Positions 41,101 to 48,884 of a DNA stretch of 64,000 nucleotides are shown in pieces; the first letter of the stretch is position 1, and every line of letters begins with the position of its first letter. Made by a program: the position numbers and the translations under genes. Location: assembly GCA_030454085.1 (NCBI GenBank), contig JAKDJD010000012.1, positions 6,178 through 70,177 of the forward strand, read 5' to 3'. Under the pieces are notes generated by a model. That model worked only from the letters and a program-made list of their open reading frames with translations. It made no database searches and was not told where the DNA came from. Origin of the DNA: Kocuria sp. (GTDB taxonomy: Bacteria > Actinomycetota > Actinomycetes > Actinomycetales > Micrococcaceae).

Positions 41101-42446
41101 ATGCCGTCATAGTCCTCGACGCCGAGTCGACACCGTTGGGGGCGTGCCTTGCTGCCTTGTCCCGTACGCGCCAGGTGATTGCGTTCGGCGACGACCACGC
41201 CGGGTACCCGCAACCGTTCATTGTGTCTCCAACGACCGGGAACGAACAGCCCCCGTCGGAGGACCCCGTGGAATCCGCGATGCAGGTTCTCGGCCAGATG
41301 CTGCCGGGCCTCACCCTCGACCGTGTGCATGAGTGCCGGGACCAGTCACTGGTCTCGTACCTCAACAACCATTTCTACGACGGCGCCCTCTCGACCATGC
41401 CGTACGGGGAGGAAGCAGTCAGCAGGATTCGGTCGTTGGACGTCGACTACCTCACTCGGAAAAAACCGGACGATCGGGTGGGAGCACCCGTCATCGAGTC
41501 GCCCAAGGCGGAGGTTCTCGCCGTTGCCGAGATGGTCTTCGAGCACGCATCCCAGAACCCGCGACAGTCCCTGGCCGTTCTGACCGCCGGAACGCGCCAC
41601 GCGGCACGCATTGCCGAGGCCGTCAGGCGAGGTCTCGAATCTCGGCCTGATCTCCGGGAATTCTTCGAGCCTGGCCAAGAACCCTTCCGGGTTCTGGATC
41701 TCGCTCGGTCTCAGGGATTGCGCCGCGACAGGGTCATATTCAGTCTGGGCGTTGCCGCTGAAGCCGGTTCGCGCTCCTCCCACTTCGGGCAGCTTGCTGA
41801 CCAGCACGGCCGCCAACGTTTCGTGAAAGCAATGACGACTGCCCGGTTCCACACTCGGATCGTGAGTTCCTTGAGTCTGGCGCAGCTTCAGGCCGCGGAT
41901 CTGAGAACGGGAGTCAAGGATCTGGCACGTTTCCTGGCCTCCTTCGAGGCTTCCCGGGACCGCGGGGATTCGGGACAGGCGGCCATTCTTCCGCCGGAGC
42001 ATGCCGGCAGCGAGTTCTTGTCCGTGTACGACGCGGCAGAGGATGAGCACAAGGCCGATTGGCTTCTCGCCGATCTGGTGCGGCGTCTGAGAAGCGCGGG
42101 GGCTGATGTTTCCGTGACTCCGGGCAAAGAAGTCGACGCGGTGGCCACGGCACATGCCGAGTCGATGTCGGCCGGGGCCGTCCTCAGCCCCAGAGCACGA
42201 ACCTCCGGGAATCCCGAGACTCGTGACTCTTCCGCGATGCGACTTCCCGTGGCCCTCTCGAGTGATGGGACGGAAGCCTATGCCGCGCTCTCGGTGCGCG
42301 AAAGGTCCCGCCTGAAGCCCGAGCGTCTGGAAAGGACGGGGTGGAACCAGGTGTCCTTGTGGGCCGTGGACGTATTCACCGATCCACAGTCCGTAGCGGA
42401 CCGGATCCTCGGATACCTTGGCCTCGAATCCCAGGTTCGCGGGTGA
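38169..42446 (+). CDS. Large helicase-like (DUF4011-related) protein with decayed ATPase motifs
   Basis: The 1425-residue protein resembles actinobacterial proteins annotated as DNA helicases beside guaA. An acidic, Ser/Thr-rich, probably disordered stretch fills residues 1-160. The conserved part begins near LDRWLKQVDVYTGPDALLDF. Where SF1 helicases have GPPGTGKS, this protein has TSPAGTQH (446-453), lacking the Walker A lysine. Walker B DEAS is replaced by DAES in VIVLDAES (984-987). A helical region (about 540-930) separates the two halves. GTG at 38169 is preferred over 37989, which would run through the guaA terminator. ATP-driven unwinding is unlikely; a structural or binding role is possible. 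Confidence 0.7.
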   Translation: MTKPHSADQNEQDNSGAPDRSTSSVPWASPQESESADNGREPSDQDASRTPSQEFQVEQVGDDASDATRPESVASLGGVTVTAAADPEVSEEGAATEEDHPEASTSGTDTTHGEPVGEKSDGADSPTEDPGAGDEHVHSGAKAGHQPDASTDDAPTDRDELRLDRWLKQVDVYTGPDALLDFNPVDNVHIDLSNSNPSGYAQLLSGRRTRLSTILRDRAEFSNGIRSAHAIRGKVFELDADHGLDAGFLAAGTASWFATKNPSGTPDGARGERRHIAPILLTPVTINPHPDGDDFELRINGPARLNPAMARQLRREFGIDLFEQGVHRTATSGSRLTPDAVLEAMRSACMKVPGMHIESRTVISTFADLADTVGELPSTATSGLLRELSDLNRIRLDESYEKREFTSSPAPANHVDPADETLVYDADDTVSELVQRARAGESMTVTSPAGTQHLRAALNVAAGLVSEGKSVLFLAERRETLQNVRRRLSELELSDLTLELGEDLEPEDLHRKLVETIVSHERAVEPRLSGLHDEIRSTRRQLIEHIDSLHWRDERWGVTPLQAMQTLAELTSQDEAPSTRVRFKRGVMDATVDRAETVAQLERAAELRAFNPSTRKAPWFGATLVNTEETKQARALVRTLLETTRTLRKDITEGFESIGLRPERTLAGWKKQLDLLEGIRVSLSRFNGDIFDRPVTDLIAATGTSTWRRERGIDMSAIQRSRLRRAAKEYIVPQVHISDLHQALIEVQAQREQWQTWAVDERTVSLPGNLETIGRSYAQVADGLSDLSIVMEESPARKDYFTLPLPDLVETLEAMANDRILLDTLPEREQLMHILRGKGLGELLSDLEERHVPSDQVAAELDLAWWQSAFEIMLERPEVNLVRGKTLTEVESSFRRADVAHVASGPARVRYDAARGWNRRVSLKPLQAKEFRRMLKGAPCHLREYLDQAPDMVAGLLPVWLSSPFGVGRTVPQSAHVDAVIVLDAESTPLGACLAALSRTRQVIAFGDDHAGYPQPFIVSPTTGNEQPPSEDPVESAMQVLGQMLPGLTLDRVHECRDQSLVSYLNNHFYDGALSTMPYGEEAVSRIRSLDVDYLTRKKPDDRVGAPVIESPKAEVLAVAEMVFEHASQNPRQSLAVLTAGTRHAARIAEAVRRGLESRPDLREFFEPGQEPFRVLDLARSQGLRRDRVIFSLGVAAEAGSRSSHFGQLADQHGRQRFVKAMTTARFHTRIVSSLSLAQLQAADLRTGVKDLARFLASFEASRDRGDSGQAAILPPEHAGSEFLSVYDAAEDEHKADWLLADLVRRLRSAGADVSVTPGKEVDAVATAHAESMSAGAVLSPRARTSGNPETRDSSAMRLPVALSSDGTEAYAALSVRERSRLKPERLERTGWNQVSLWAVDVFTDPQSVADRILGYLGLESQVRG

Positions 42447-42718
42447 CTTCCGATTCGAACCGGGATCCGGGGAAGCAGAAGCGCTACCGCCATCGGGGCC
42501 CGCGGAGGGCCACGGGCGGTAGCACGGTGAGCCAAGGAGAGCCCGAGCGGCTGGCGGGTCTCGGGGACACACGAGCCACCCCGGAAACGGAGGGTCGAGG
42601 CTCCCAGCGTGGCCGAAGCCGGGGCGCGAGCGAATCCACGGAGGCGACCTCCCCGGGTCGGGGCGACGACGCCCGTGGACGCTGGTTGCGCGAACAACGG
42701 CCCCCGCACTGGGACTGA
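42443..42718 (+). CDS. Small basic protein coupled to the helicase-like gene
   Basis: The 91-residue product starts with GTG overlapping the previous stop (GTGA). It is hydrophilic, rich in Arg, Gly, Ser and Glu, and mostly low-complexity. It ends GRWLREQRPPHWD. I recall similar WLxEQRPPHW endings on short actinobacterial proteins of unknown function, which supports a real gene. There is no membrane segment or recognisable domain. It faces the SAF-domain gene, with 34 bases between the stops. Function is not known. Confidence 0.55.
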   Translation: MTSDSNRDPGKQKRYRHRGPRRATGGSTVSQGEPERLAGLGDTRATPETEGRGSQRGRSRGASESTEATSPGRGDDARGRWLREQRPPHWD

Positions 42719-42752
42719 CCGTGGTGTGACGGTTCGTCGCCCGGCGAAGGAT

Positions 42753-43466
42753 TCACCGGGTCGCAGCCTCCGGATTCACCGGCGTTGTGGCCGCGACGAC
42801 GATTTCCTCGTGCACACCGGCGAGCTCCTCGGCAACATCGGGCTGGACGGCGAAGAACGCGAGATTGCCTCCAGGAGTGGAATCCGGAGCCCGGTTCGAG
42901 AAGCCTGGGCCCGAGTCCGTGGTGCTCTCCGGCGGCATGATCAGAAAGCCTTGAGCCCGTAGCCGTTCGTGGTCGTCACCATGGGCGAACAAATCAACGG
43001 GGGCCAGCCTCCCGAGGTGCCGCAACGAGGCTGCATCCCTGACAGGCAAGGCAACCGCCACCGTTCCCTGGGGAAGATCGCGCGTTAGATCCGAGGCGGC
43101 CGTCATCGACCCCGTGACCTGGTGGCCTCGGTCAACCGCGATCGCGAGTCTGGCCCCGACGACCGATTCGAGTGGGGGAGTGCTCTCACGCAAGGAATCG
43201 GCTCCCTCGCCTCGGACCGCGACCACCTCGATATCGTCGGAGGAGAGGTGATGACCTGGGTCGAGCCGACGTTTCGCGATCAGGATCTGGGCCTCGGGAC
43301 TCGATGGATGGGACGGCAGGAACCAGCTGGCAAAGGTCGCCGCGATCAACAGGACAGTGCCGAGCAGGCGTGCCCGACGGCTGAGATGCGAACGAATTCT
43401 GACGCCCAGCGGAACGGTCGGACGTACGCGGCGGCGGAACGGTGGACGGAGCCGGAACAGGAGCAT
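42753..43466 (-). CDS. SAF-domain (CpaB/RcpC-like) membrane-anchored protein
   Basis: The 237-residue protein has a basic N terminus, one membrane anchor (about residues 34-51, LLGTVLLIAATFASWFL), and a SAF domain with AKRRLDPGHHLSSDDIEVVAV, GARLAIAVDRGHQV and VAVALPVRDA. CpaB proteins work in Flp/Tad pilus assembly, but no pilus gene is nearby. Such single SAF proteins are common in Micrococcaceae next to fmdB. No clear ribosome binding site precedes ATG at 43466, and later starts are possible. It follows fmdB by 144 bases on the same strand. Confidence 0.75.
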   Translation of the reverse strand: MLLFRLRPPFRRRVRPTVPLGVRIRSHLSRRARLLGTVLLIAATFASWFLPSHPSSPEAQILIAKRRLDPGHHLSSDDIEVVAVRGEGADSLRESTPPLESVVGARLAIAVDRGHQVTGSMTAASDLTRDLPQGTVAVALPVRDAASLRHLGRLAPVDLFAHGDDHERLRAQGFLIMPPESTTDSGPGFSNRAPDSTPGGNLAFFAVQPDVAEELAGVHEEIVVAATTPVNPEAATR

Positions 43467-43610
43467 GGACCGAAACTGTCACGGCAGAATGACTATCGGC
43501 GTGCGCGCGGTCCGGGATGACAGGGCACTGTGCATTTCACCGGCCATACGGGCCGGAGAGCTGTCGCTGTGGACGGACGAGAACCCTGGCAGTCTAGCTC
43601 TGTGAAGCGG

Positions 43611-43895
43611 TCAGGAGTCGCCGCCGGCCGACGAGCTGGATGCCGACGAGCCGGACGCCGAGGCCTCGGACGACGAAGTCGTCGATGTCGAGCCGTCCGA
43701 AGTTCCGGATCCGGAGGGCTTGGAATCGGTGCTGTAAAACCCGCTGCCCTTGAAGCTTACGCCCACGGTGTTGAATTTCTTGCGCAGGGACTCGGTCCGG
43801 CATTCGGGGCATTCCTTGAGTGCGTCGTCCGTAAAGGCCTGGCGAATATCGAATGCGTGCTGACAGTTCTTGCACACATACGCATATACGGGCAT
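43611..43895 (-). CDS. FmdB-family zinc ribbon protein
   Basis: The 94-residue protein begins MPVYAYVCKNCQHAFDIRQ. Two CxxC pairs (CKNC and CPEC) form the zinc ribbon, and KKFNTVGVSFKGSGFYSTD completes the family core. After residue 55 the tail is almost all Ser, Gly, Ala and Thr and probably disordered. The original FmdB proposal was a regulator of formamidase and acetamidase genes; no such genes lie here. It is 41 bases after the formyl-THF cyclo-ligase gene, with AGGAGA upstream, so the two are probably one transcript. Confidence 0.9.
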   Translation of the reverse strand: MPVYAYVCKNCQHAFDIRQAFTDDALKECPECRTESLRKKFNTVGVSFKGSGFYSTDSKPSGSGTSDGSTSTTSSSEASASGSSASSSSAGGDS

Positions 43896-43936
43896 GAGCA
43901 GTCTCCTCTGAGTTCGTGGGATGCGGCGGAACTATA

Positions 43937-44560
43937 TTACGGCCAGTTCCCGATCCGAGTGAATCCGCGTTCCGTGCACACCAAGTCCAGCCGCGCGTCA
44001 TGCGGCTCCGTCGGGACCGAACCCGCTTCCAGCACTTCGGCGGCGAAACATACGCCCACATTCGCCGTGGGCCGTGGGACGCTCGGAACGGCCGAAAGGG
44101 CGGCGTCGTAGAACCCGCCACCGTAGCCCAGGCGAAAACCGGAGCGGTCCACCGCGAGAGCCGGTATCAGCCGTAGATCGGCCCGCACAAAAGCATCGGG
44201 GCCGTACCTTGGTCCGACCGGCTCCCTGATACCGAACCGGCTTTCGACGACGTCGACGGTAGGGGTCCAAGCGGTCCAGTCCAGGAGGCGTCCGGGCCTC
44301 GTCACCGGCACGAGGATCCTCCGCCCGGAAGCGTGGACTTCCTCGAGGGCAGACTCGATCGGTGGTTCCCCGGAAGTCGGCAGGTACGCGCACACCGTCG
44401 CCTCCGAAGGCGTGTGACGAATGATGTGTTCCCCCAGCAACCGACGAAAAGCTTCCGAAACGCTCTCCGCGCCGGGACCGGAAGCCTGCCTGTGGGCACG
44501 GGCATCCAACAAACGGACTCTGAGATCGCTCTTGGAGCGGGGTGCACACGAATCGTTCAT
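43937..44560 (-). CDS. 5-formyltetrahydrofolate cyclo-ligase
   Basis: The enzyme converts 5-formyl-THF to 5,10-methenyl-THF with ATP, returning a storage folate to one-carbon metabolism. The 207-residue protein has CAYLPTSGEPP, the substrate region FGIREPVG, and the signature LIPALAVDRSGFRLGYGGGFYD. ATG at 44560 is chosen because AGGAGG lies seven bases upstream. The longer frame to 44653 has no family match. It is divergent from galU and followed by fmdB and the SAF gene. Confidence 0.92.
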   Translation of the reverse strand: MNDSCAPRSKSDLRVRLLDARAHRQASGPGAESVSEAFRRLLGEHIIRHTPSEATVCAYLPTSGEPPIESALEEVHASGRRILVPVTRPGRLLDWTAWTPTVDVVESRFGIREPVGPRYGPDAFVRADLRLIPALAVDRSGFRLGYGGGFYDAALSAVPSVPRPTANVGVCFAAEVLEAGSVPTEPHDARLDLVCTERGFTRIGNWP

Positions 44561-44745
44561 GAGTGGTCCTCCTCGCATGGGTTGGGCCGGAGCCCAGATA
44601 ATCAGGGTAATGGCTTTCCGCACGACGACGTGCCCGGCGAATTGGGTCCACACGCGAGAACCAATGAACCGTTCTTCACAGCAACGGCTTATCCGGGACT
44701 ATAAACCTGCTGTGACAAACCCAAGGTTTTTCGCAGGTCCTCAGC

Positions 44746-44751
44746 TATTCT
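44746..44751 (+). promoter_or_regulatory. Probable galU -10 box
   Basis: TATTCT is followed by seven bases (GAGAGGT) and the galU ATG. The GAGAGG could alternatively be a ribosome binding site, but it is only one base from the ATG. Confidence 0.45.
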
Positions 44752-44758
44752 GAGAGGT

Positions 44759-45673
44759 ATGACCGCAAATGATTCACAGAAACCAGTCACCAAGGCTGTG
44801 ATCCCGGCCGCAGGACTGGGCACTCGGTTCCTGCCGGCCACCAAGGCCAGTCCCAAAGAGATGCTTCCGGTCGTCGACCGCCCGGCCATCCAGTACGTGG
44901 TCCAGGAAGCCGTTTCCGCCGGCCTCGATGACATTCTCATGATCACGGGCCGTTCCAAGCGCGCATTGGAGGATCATTTCGACCGGATCCCTGACCTCGA
45001 GGCGTCACTCGAGGCCTCGGGCAAGAATGATCTTCTCGCGTCGGTCCAGCACGCCACCGCGCTGGGGGAGTTGCACTATCTGCGCCAGGGCGATCCCAAG
45101 GGCCTGGGTCACGCGGTCCTTCGTGCGAAAACCCACGTCGGCGATTCGCCGTTCGCCGTGCTCCTGGGCGATGACCTCATTGACGAGAACGAGGATCTTC
45201 TCGAGCGGATGATCGAAGCCCAGCAGAAGACCGGCGGTAGCGTCGTCGCTCTCATGGAGGTTCCCCAGGACCAGATCAGCGCCTACGGATGTGCCGCGGT
45301 CCAGACGGTCGAGGGCGAGGAGTACGTCAAGGTCACCGGCATGGTGGAAAAGCCCAAGCCGGAAGAAGCACCGTCCAACCTGGCGATCATTGGTCGATAC
45401 GTGCTGCACCCCCGAGTCTTCGATGTTCTCGAGGAGACGCCCCCCGGGCGCGGTGACGAGATCCAACTGACGGACGCTCTCGAGACCCTGGGACAGGGCG
45501 AGGGAGAAGGCGAAGGCGTGTACGGTGTGGTGTTCAAAGGACGCCGTTTCGACACCGGCGACAAGCTCTCCTACCTCAAAGCCAACGTCATTCTCGCCGC
45601 GGAGCGCGAGGACCTGGGCCCCGGCCTGCGTCCCTGGCTGAAGGAATTCGTCGCGTCACTTCCGGACGAATAG
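44759..45673 (+). CDS. galU: UTP-glucose-1-phosphate uridylyltransferase
   Basis: GalU makes UDP-glucose for surface polysaccharides, glycolipids and galactose use. The 304-residue protein has the nucleotide site VIPAAGLGTRFLPATKASPKE, the metal site GDD in VLLGDDLIDE, and GMVEKPKPEEAPSNLAIIGRY. All key residues are present, and the length is normal. The promoter spacing suggests a leaderless mRNA. It is divergent from the cyclo-ligase gene and closed by a strong terminator. Confidence 0.96.
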   Translation: MTANDSQKPVTKAVIPAAGLGTRFLPATKASPKEMLPVVDRPAIQYVVQEAVSAGLDDILMITGRSKRALEDHFDRIPDLEASLEASGKNDLLASVQHATALGELHYLRQGDPKGLGHAVLRAKTHVGDSPFAVLLGDDLIDENEDLLERMIEAQQKTGGSVVALMEVPQDQISAYGCAAVQTVEGEEYVKVTGMVEKPKPEEAPSNLAIIGRYVLHPRVFDVLEETPPGRGDEIQLTDALETLGQGEGEGEGVYGVVFKGRRFDTGDKLSYLKANVILAAEREDLGPGLRPWLKEFVASLPDE

Positions 45674-45700
45674 GCCTCTGACTGAACCAAAGATCGAATC

Positions 45701-45738
45701 AAGAATGCGGGGTCTCGGATGAGGCCCCGCATTCTTCG
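45701..45738 (+). terminator. Terminator after galU
   Basis: AAGAATGCGGGG (45701-45712) is perfectly complementary to CCCCGCATTCTT (45725-45736). The stem ends in TTCTT, giving a modest T tail. Confidence 0.88.
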
Positions 45739-45826
45739 TGAGATCCGGAATTCATGAGCCCCGGACTCAGGGTTTGTATCGAATGAATACGGCGAAATAT
45801 CAGGTGACACGCCCAGACGCAGTGGG

Positions 45827-45854
45827 TTGGACCACGCTTCGACCCCTGTAAACT
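45827..45854 (+). promoter_or_regulatory. Promoter of leaderless membrane protein gene
   Basis: TTGGAC (45827-45832), a 16-base spacer and TAAACT (45849-45854) are followed by six bases and GTG at 45861. This is the best-formed leaderless promoter in the window, with both boxes visible. Confidence 0.7.
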
Positions 45855-45860
45855 ACAACC

Positions 45861-47117
45861 GTGTTGTTGTCATGGGTTTCGACGTCCAGTCTTCTGTTGA
45901 TCGTCGCTTTCGTTCTCGTCGCGTGGTCGGTGCGCAGTTTCGAACGCCGCCGTCGCCCCGCCGTCATGGCGCAGGTCGTGGCCCCGGATATCATGGACAA
46001 CACAGAGCCCGCCTTCCCCCGGGACAACGTGCTACTGCGTCAAAGGAATGACATGAACAGTACCCAGTCCCCGAAGAATTCCTCGGCGGCGGCCCCCCAC
46101 GCCGCACCGCCGGAGTCCTCCGTGGTCTACGAGGAAGAGACGCGCAGCGAAGGTGTCCGCGTACCTCGCCCGAAGAAGTCCAGCGCCTCCACTGAACGGC
46201 AGACCGCTTCGGCACCGCGCATTCGTGTTGGGCGCACAGCCGCCGCTGTGGTCGGCCTCCTGGCCATTGTGATCGGCATCGTAACGGCCGTCGCCGCCCC
46301 CTTCACAGCCATCGCCTGGCCCGTGCCCGTCTTCCTGCTTCTGGTAGGGCTAGGTGCCTTCGGCGGTCTGCGCTATCTGGCCCTCGCCGACAGAGGCCTC
46401 ATGGGCTCGGGGCGCCCCACCAGATCGACTTCTTTCGTGGCGGAAGGCCGAAATGCTGAATCGTTGCGGTCTCACAGCGAAACGCTCCCACAGGAAGCGC
46501 CGTCGACGACCGCGCCCAGTGACGCCGGCTCGGCCGACGTCGCAGCTCTGTCCCGCGGGGTAGACCAAGCGAGCGTCAACGAGAGCCAGAGGCACGAGGA
46601 ATCGGGGACTCGTACGGAGCCGACGGCGACGTCTACGGAACACGGCCGGTCGGCCGACCACGGTGGCCAAAGCCTCCACGTCGGCGGCGAGGGGCTGGTC
46701 GTCAAGCGGCCACGCAATTTCCTCGACGACGGGGCGGCGCAGGCCGGTTCCGTGGAACCCCGCGAGACTGAAACGCAGGCACAGTCCGACACGGCGTCGC
46801 CCATCGCGACGGTCGACGAGGTGCCCTTCGTGGACGACAACGGGATGGAAGGCATGGACATCGAGTACCTGCGTGAGCAGGCTCGACGCGTGGCAGCGGG
46901 CAAGCCGGTGGCCTTCACGCCGGTCGTCAGCGAGTGGTCGCCGGTCGAGGTGCCGAAGCCCACGTATGTCGATGCCCCGGAGATTCGGCGCGAAACACCG
47001 GATCCGATTGAGGTCCCGGAAGAGCCGAAGTCATCGTCTTCGACGTTGGAAGAGGCCGCGCGCAAGGGGGACAGCGTGCTGAATCTCGACGACGTCCTGT
47101 CTCGTCGTCGCGCCTGA
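45861..47117 (+). CDS. Membrane protein of unknown function
   Basis: The 418-residue protein has an N-terminal helix (about residues 4-23), a hydrophilic stretch, two more helices (about 126-147 and 151-170), then a long acidic, Ser/Thr/Glu-rich region to the end. The C terminus reads EAARKGDSVLNLDDVLSRRRA, an ending I recall from other actinobacterial membrane proteins near galU. No enzymatic motif is visible. The GTG start is set by the leaderless promoter. A role in cell envelope or division is possible from the layout but is a guess. Confidence 0.75.
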   Translation: MLLSWVSTSSLLLIVAFVLVAWSVRSFERRRRPAVMAQVVAPDIMDNTEPAFPRDNVLLRQRNDMNSTQSPKNSSAAAPHAAPPESSVVYEEETRSEGVRVPRPKKSSASTERQTASAPRIRVGRTAAAVVGLLAIVIGIVTAVAAPFTAIAWPVPVFLLLVGLGAFGGLRYLALADRGLMGSGRPTRSTSFVAEGRNAESLRSHSETLPQEAPSTTAPSDAGSADVAALSRGVDQASVNESQRHEESGTRTEPTATSTEHGRSADHGGQSLHVGGEGLVVKRPRNFLDDGAAQAGSVEPRETETQAQSDTASPIATVDEVPFVDDNGMEGMDIEYLREQARRVAAGKPVAFTPVVSEWSPVEVPKPTYVDAPEIRRETPDPIEVPEEPKSSSSTLEEAARKGDSVLNLDDVLSRRRA

Positions 47118-47140
47118 TACCGTCACGCTGAAACGTGCAG

Positions 47141-47166
47141 AGCCCGTCGGGAAACCGGCGGGCTTT
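47141..47166 (+). terminator. Terminator before the CYTH-CHAD gene
   Basis: AGCCCGTCGG and CCGGCGGGCT pair around a GAAA tetraloop with one mismatch, ending in TTT. It closes the membrane protein gene. Confidence 0.8.
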
Positions 47167-47249
47167 GTGGTATCCATGAGAGGCTCCACAATTCCTGAAC
47201 CGCGGGGGTTCGTCTCAGGACAGCCCAGATCGGAGAGCACTGACACGGC

Positions 47250-48806
47250 ATGAGTACGACACAGCAGGAAATCGAACGGAAATACGAGGCGGCCACGGCC
47301 GACGCCGGGAGTCCGGACCTGACAGGACTCACCAGGCTCGTCGCGGATACCGAAGCAGAGACCCAGAACCTGGACGCCACCTACTTTGACACCGCCGCGG
47401 GGAGCCTGGCTCGGCACCGCGTCGTCGTCAGGCGCCGCCTTGGCGGCCACGACGAAGGCTGGCATATCAAGTTCGCCCTCGGCGACGGCCGACAGGAAGT
47501 ACACTTCGATCTGCTCAAGGACGCCGAGTCCATGCCCGCCGCGGTGAAGAACATGCTGTCCGGGGTGACCTTGGGTGAACCCTTGGAACCCGTGGCCAGA
47601 CTCTCGACGCGTCGGCTCCGCACCCTTCTGCGTGACGGTGACGGGCGCGCCGTCGCTGAGCTGTGCGACGATACGGTGCGCGGCTACGACCACGCCACGG
47701 GGGTAGAGCGCTCGTGGCAGGAGTGGGAGGTCGAGCTCCTCGTGGACGACCTCGGCCGGAAGAAACAGGAGAAGATCTTCAGCGACGTCGAAAACGTCCT
47801 GGAGGCAGCCGGCGCCGGCCCCTCGACGTCGGTCGCCAAGATTTCCCGTGCGCTGGGGCAGGACCGAGCATTCGACGAAGCCGCGGGAATAGCGGCCCCG
47901 AAACGCCCCAAGGACGACGAGGGGCCGAAGCTGGGCCCCGCACGATTGCTGATCGCGCACCTCATCGGTGAATACCTGGACGACGTGCCGGCCCTGGACC
48001 TGGGCGTGCGTGCCGGAGTCCCTGACGCGGTGCACCAGCTGCGTATTCGATTCAGGGGGATTCGGAGCCTCCTCAGGGGCCTGCGAGGCGTGATCGACCA
48101 CGATGCGGAGGGGCGGCTGTCCGCAGGCCTGCGGACAACCGGCGAGAACCTGGGCCCTGCGCGCGACCTCGAAGTGGCTCGGCAGATCCTCGAAGGGCTG
48201 TACCAGTGGGAAGGCCTGACCCACGGAACCCGAGAGGAGATCCTCGACCTGTTGAGCGAGGACGAGGACGACGCCCTGCGCACGGCACGAAACCGGCTGT
48301 CCTCGCCCGAGCATCTTGACCTGATGAAGGACCTCCGTGCATTCGTTCTTCAACCCCGTCTGGACGAGGTCGCCTCGGAGTGGTCGCCGAAGAAGGTCAG
48401 CAAAGCGATCCTGGAGAACCTGGAATCGCGTCTGCACCGGCGTCGGTCCCGTGTGATGGACCTGGATGAGCCGACCATCGACGAGGCCCTGGAGCACGTC
48501 CACGATGTCCGGAAGGCGGCCAAGTCGCTGCGGTACGCGGTCGAAGCCCTCGACGAGGAATCGGCTCTGCCGAAGAAGCGCGTGGACAAGGCGAAGAAGT
48601 CGGCCAAGAGAGCCAGGTCGTTGCAGTCGAGGCTTGGGCGTTGCCTGGATCTGCACGCTGCCCACGAGTGGCTTTCGCGGGCTGGGCGGGTCTTCCAGCG
48701 TCGTGAGCTCGACAGGTACGGCGTGGGGCTCCTGGAGGGAGAAACCATGTTGCGGCTGAGGGAGACGCTGTCCCAGGGCATGGACCGCATCGAGAAGACG
48801 GATTGA
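47250..48806 (+). CDS. CYTH and CHAD domain protein
   Basis: The N-terminal CYTH domain (about residues 5-205) has the EIERKYE motif that binds metal and triphosphate, plus VVVRRRLGGHDEGWHIKF and QEWEVELL. The CHAD domain (about 225-505) is helical with conserved His and Arg, such as VPDAVHQLRIRFRGIRSLLR and HVHDVRKAAKSLRYAVE. CHAD domains bind inorganic polyphosphate, and CYTH domains act on triphosphates, so this 518-residue protein probably works in polyP handling. A PPK2 lies 45 kb away in this window. The ribosome binding site is weak (GGAGAG, spaced 12 bases). A strong terminator follows. Confidence 0.92.
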   Translation: MSTTQQEIERKYEAATADAGSPDLTGLTRLVADTEAETQNLDATYFDTAAGSLARHRVVVRRRLGGHDEGWHIKFALGDGRQEVHFDLLKDAESMPAAVKNMLSGVTLGEPLEPVARLSTRRLRTLLRDGDGRAVAELCDDTVRGYDHATGVERSWQEWEVELLVDDLGRKKQEKIFSDVENVLEAAGAGPSTSVAKISRALGQDRAFDEAAGIAAPKRPKDDEGPKLGPARLLIAHLIGEYLDDVPALDLGVRAGVPDAVHQLRIRFRGIRSLLRGLRGVIDHDAEGRLSAGLRTTGENLGPARDLEVARQILEGLYQWEGLTHGTREEILDLLSEDEDDALRTARNRLSSPEHLDLMKDLRAFVLQPRLDEVASEWSPKKVSKAILENLESRLHRRRSRVMDLDEPTIDEALEHVHDVRKAAKSLRYAVEALDEESALPKKRVDKAKKSAKRARSLQSRLGRCLDLHAAHEWLSRAGRVFQRRELDRYGVGLLEGETMLRLRETLSQGMDRIEKTD

Positions 48807-48847
48807 CGCTGATGAACACGGTCAGTTGGTCCCGGCTGAATTAAATC

Positions 48848-48884
48848 GAATGGGCCCCGGGGGACAACCCGGGGCCCATTCTTT
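48848..48884 (+). terminator. Terminator after the CYTH-CHAD gene
   Basis: GAATGGGCCCCGGG (48848-48861) is perfectly complementary to CCCGGGGCCCATTC (48868-48881), followed by TTT. It is one of the strongest in the window. Confidence 0.92.
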
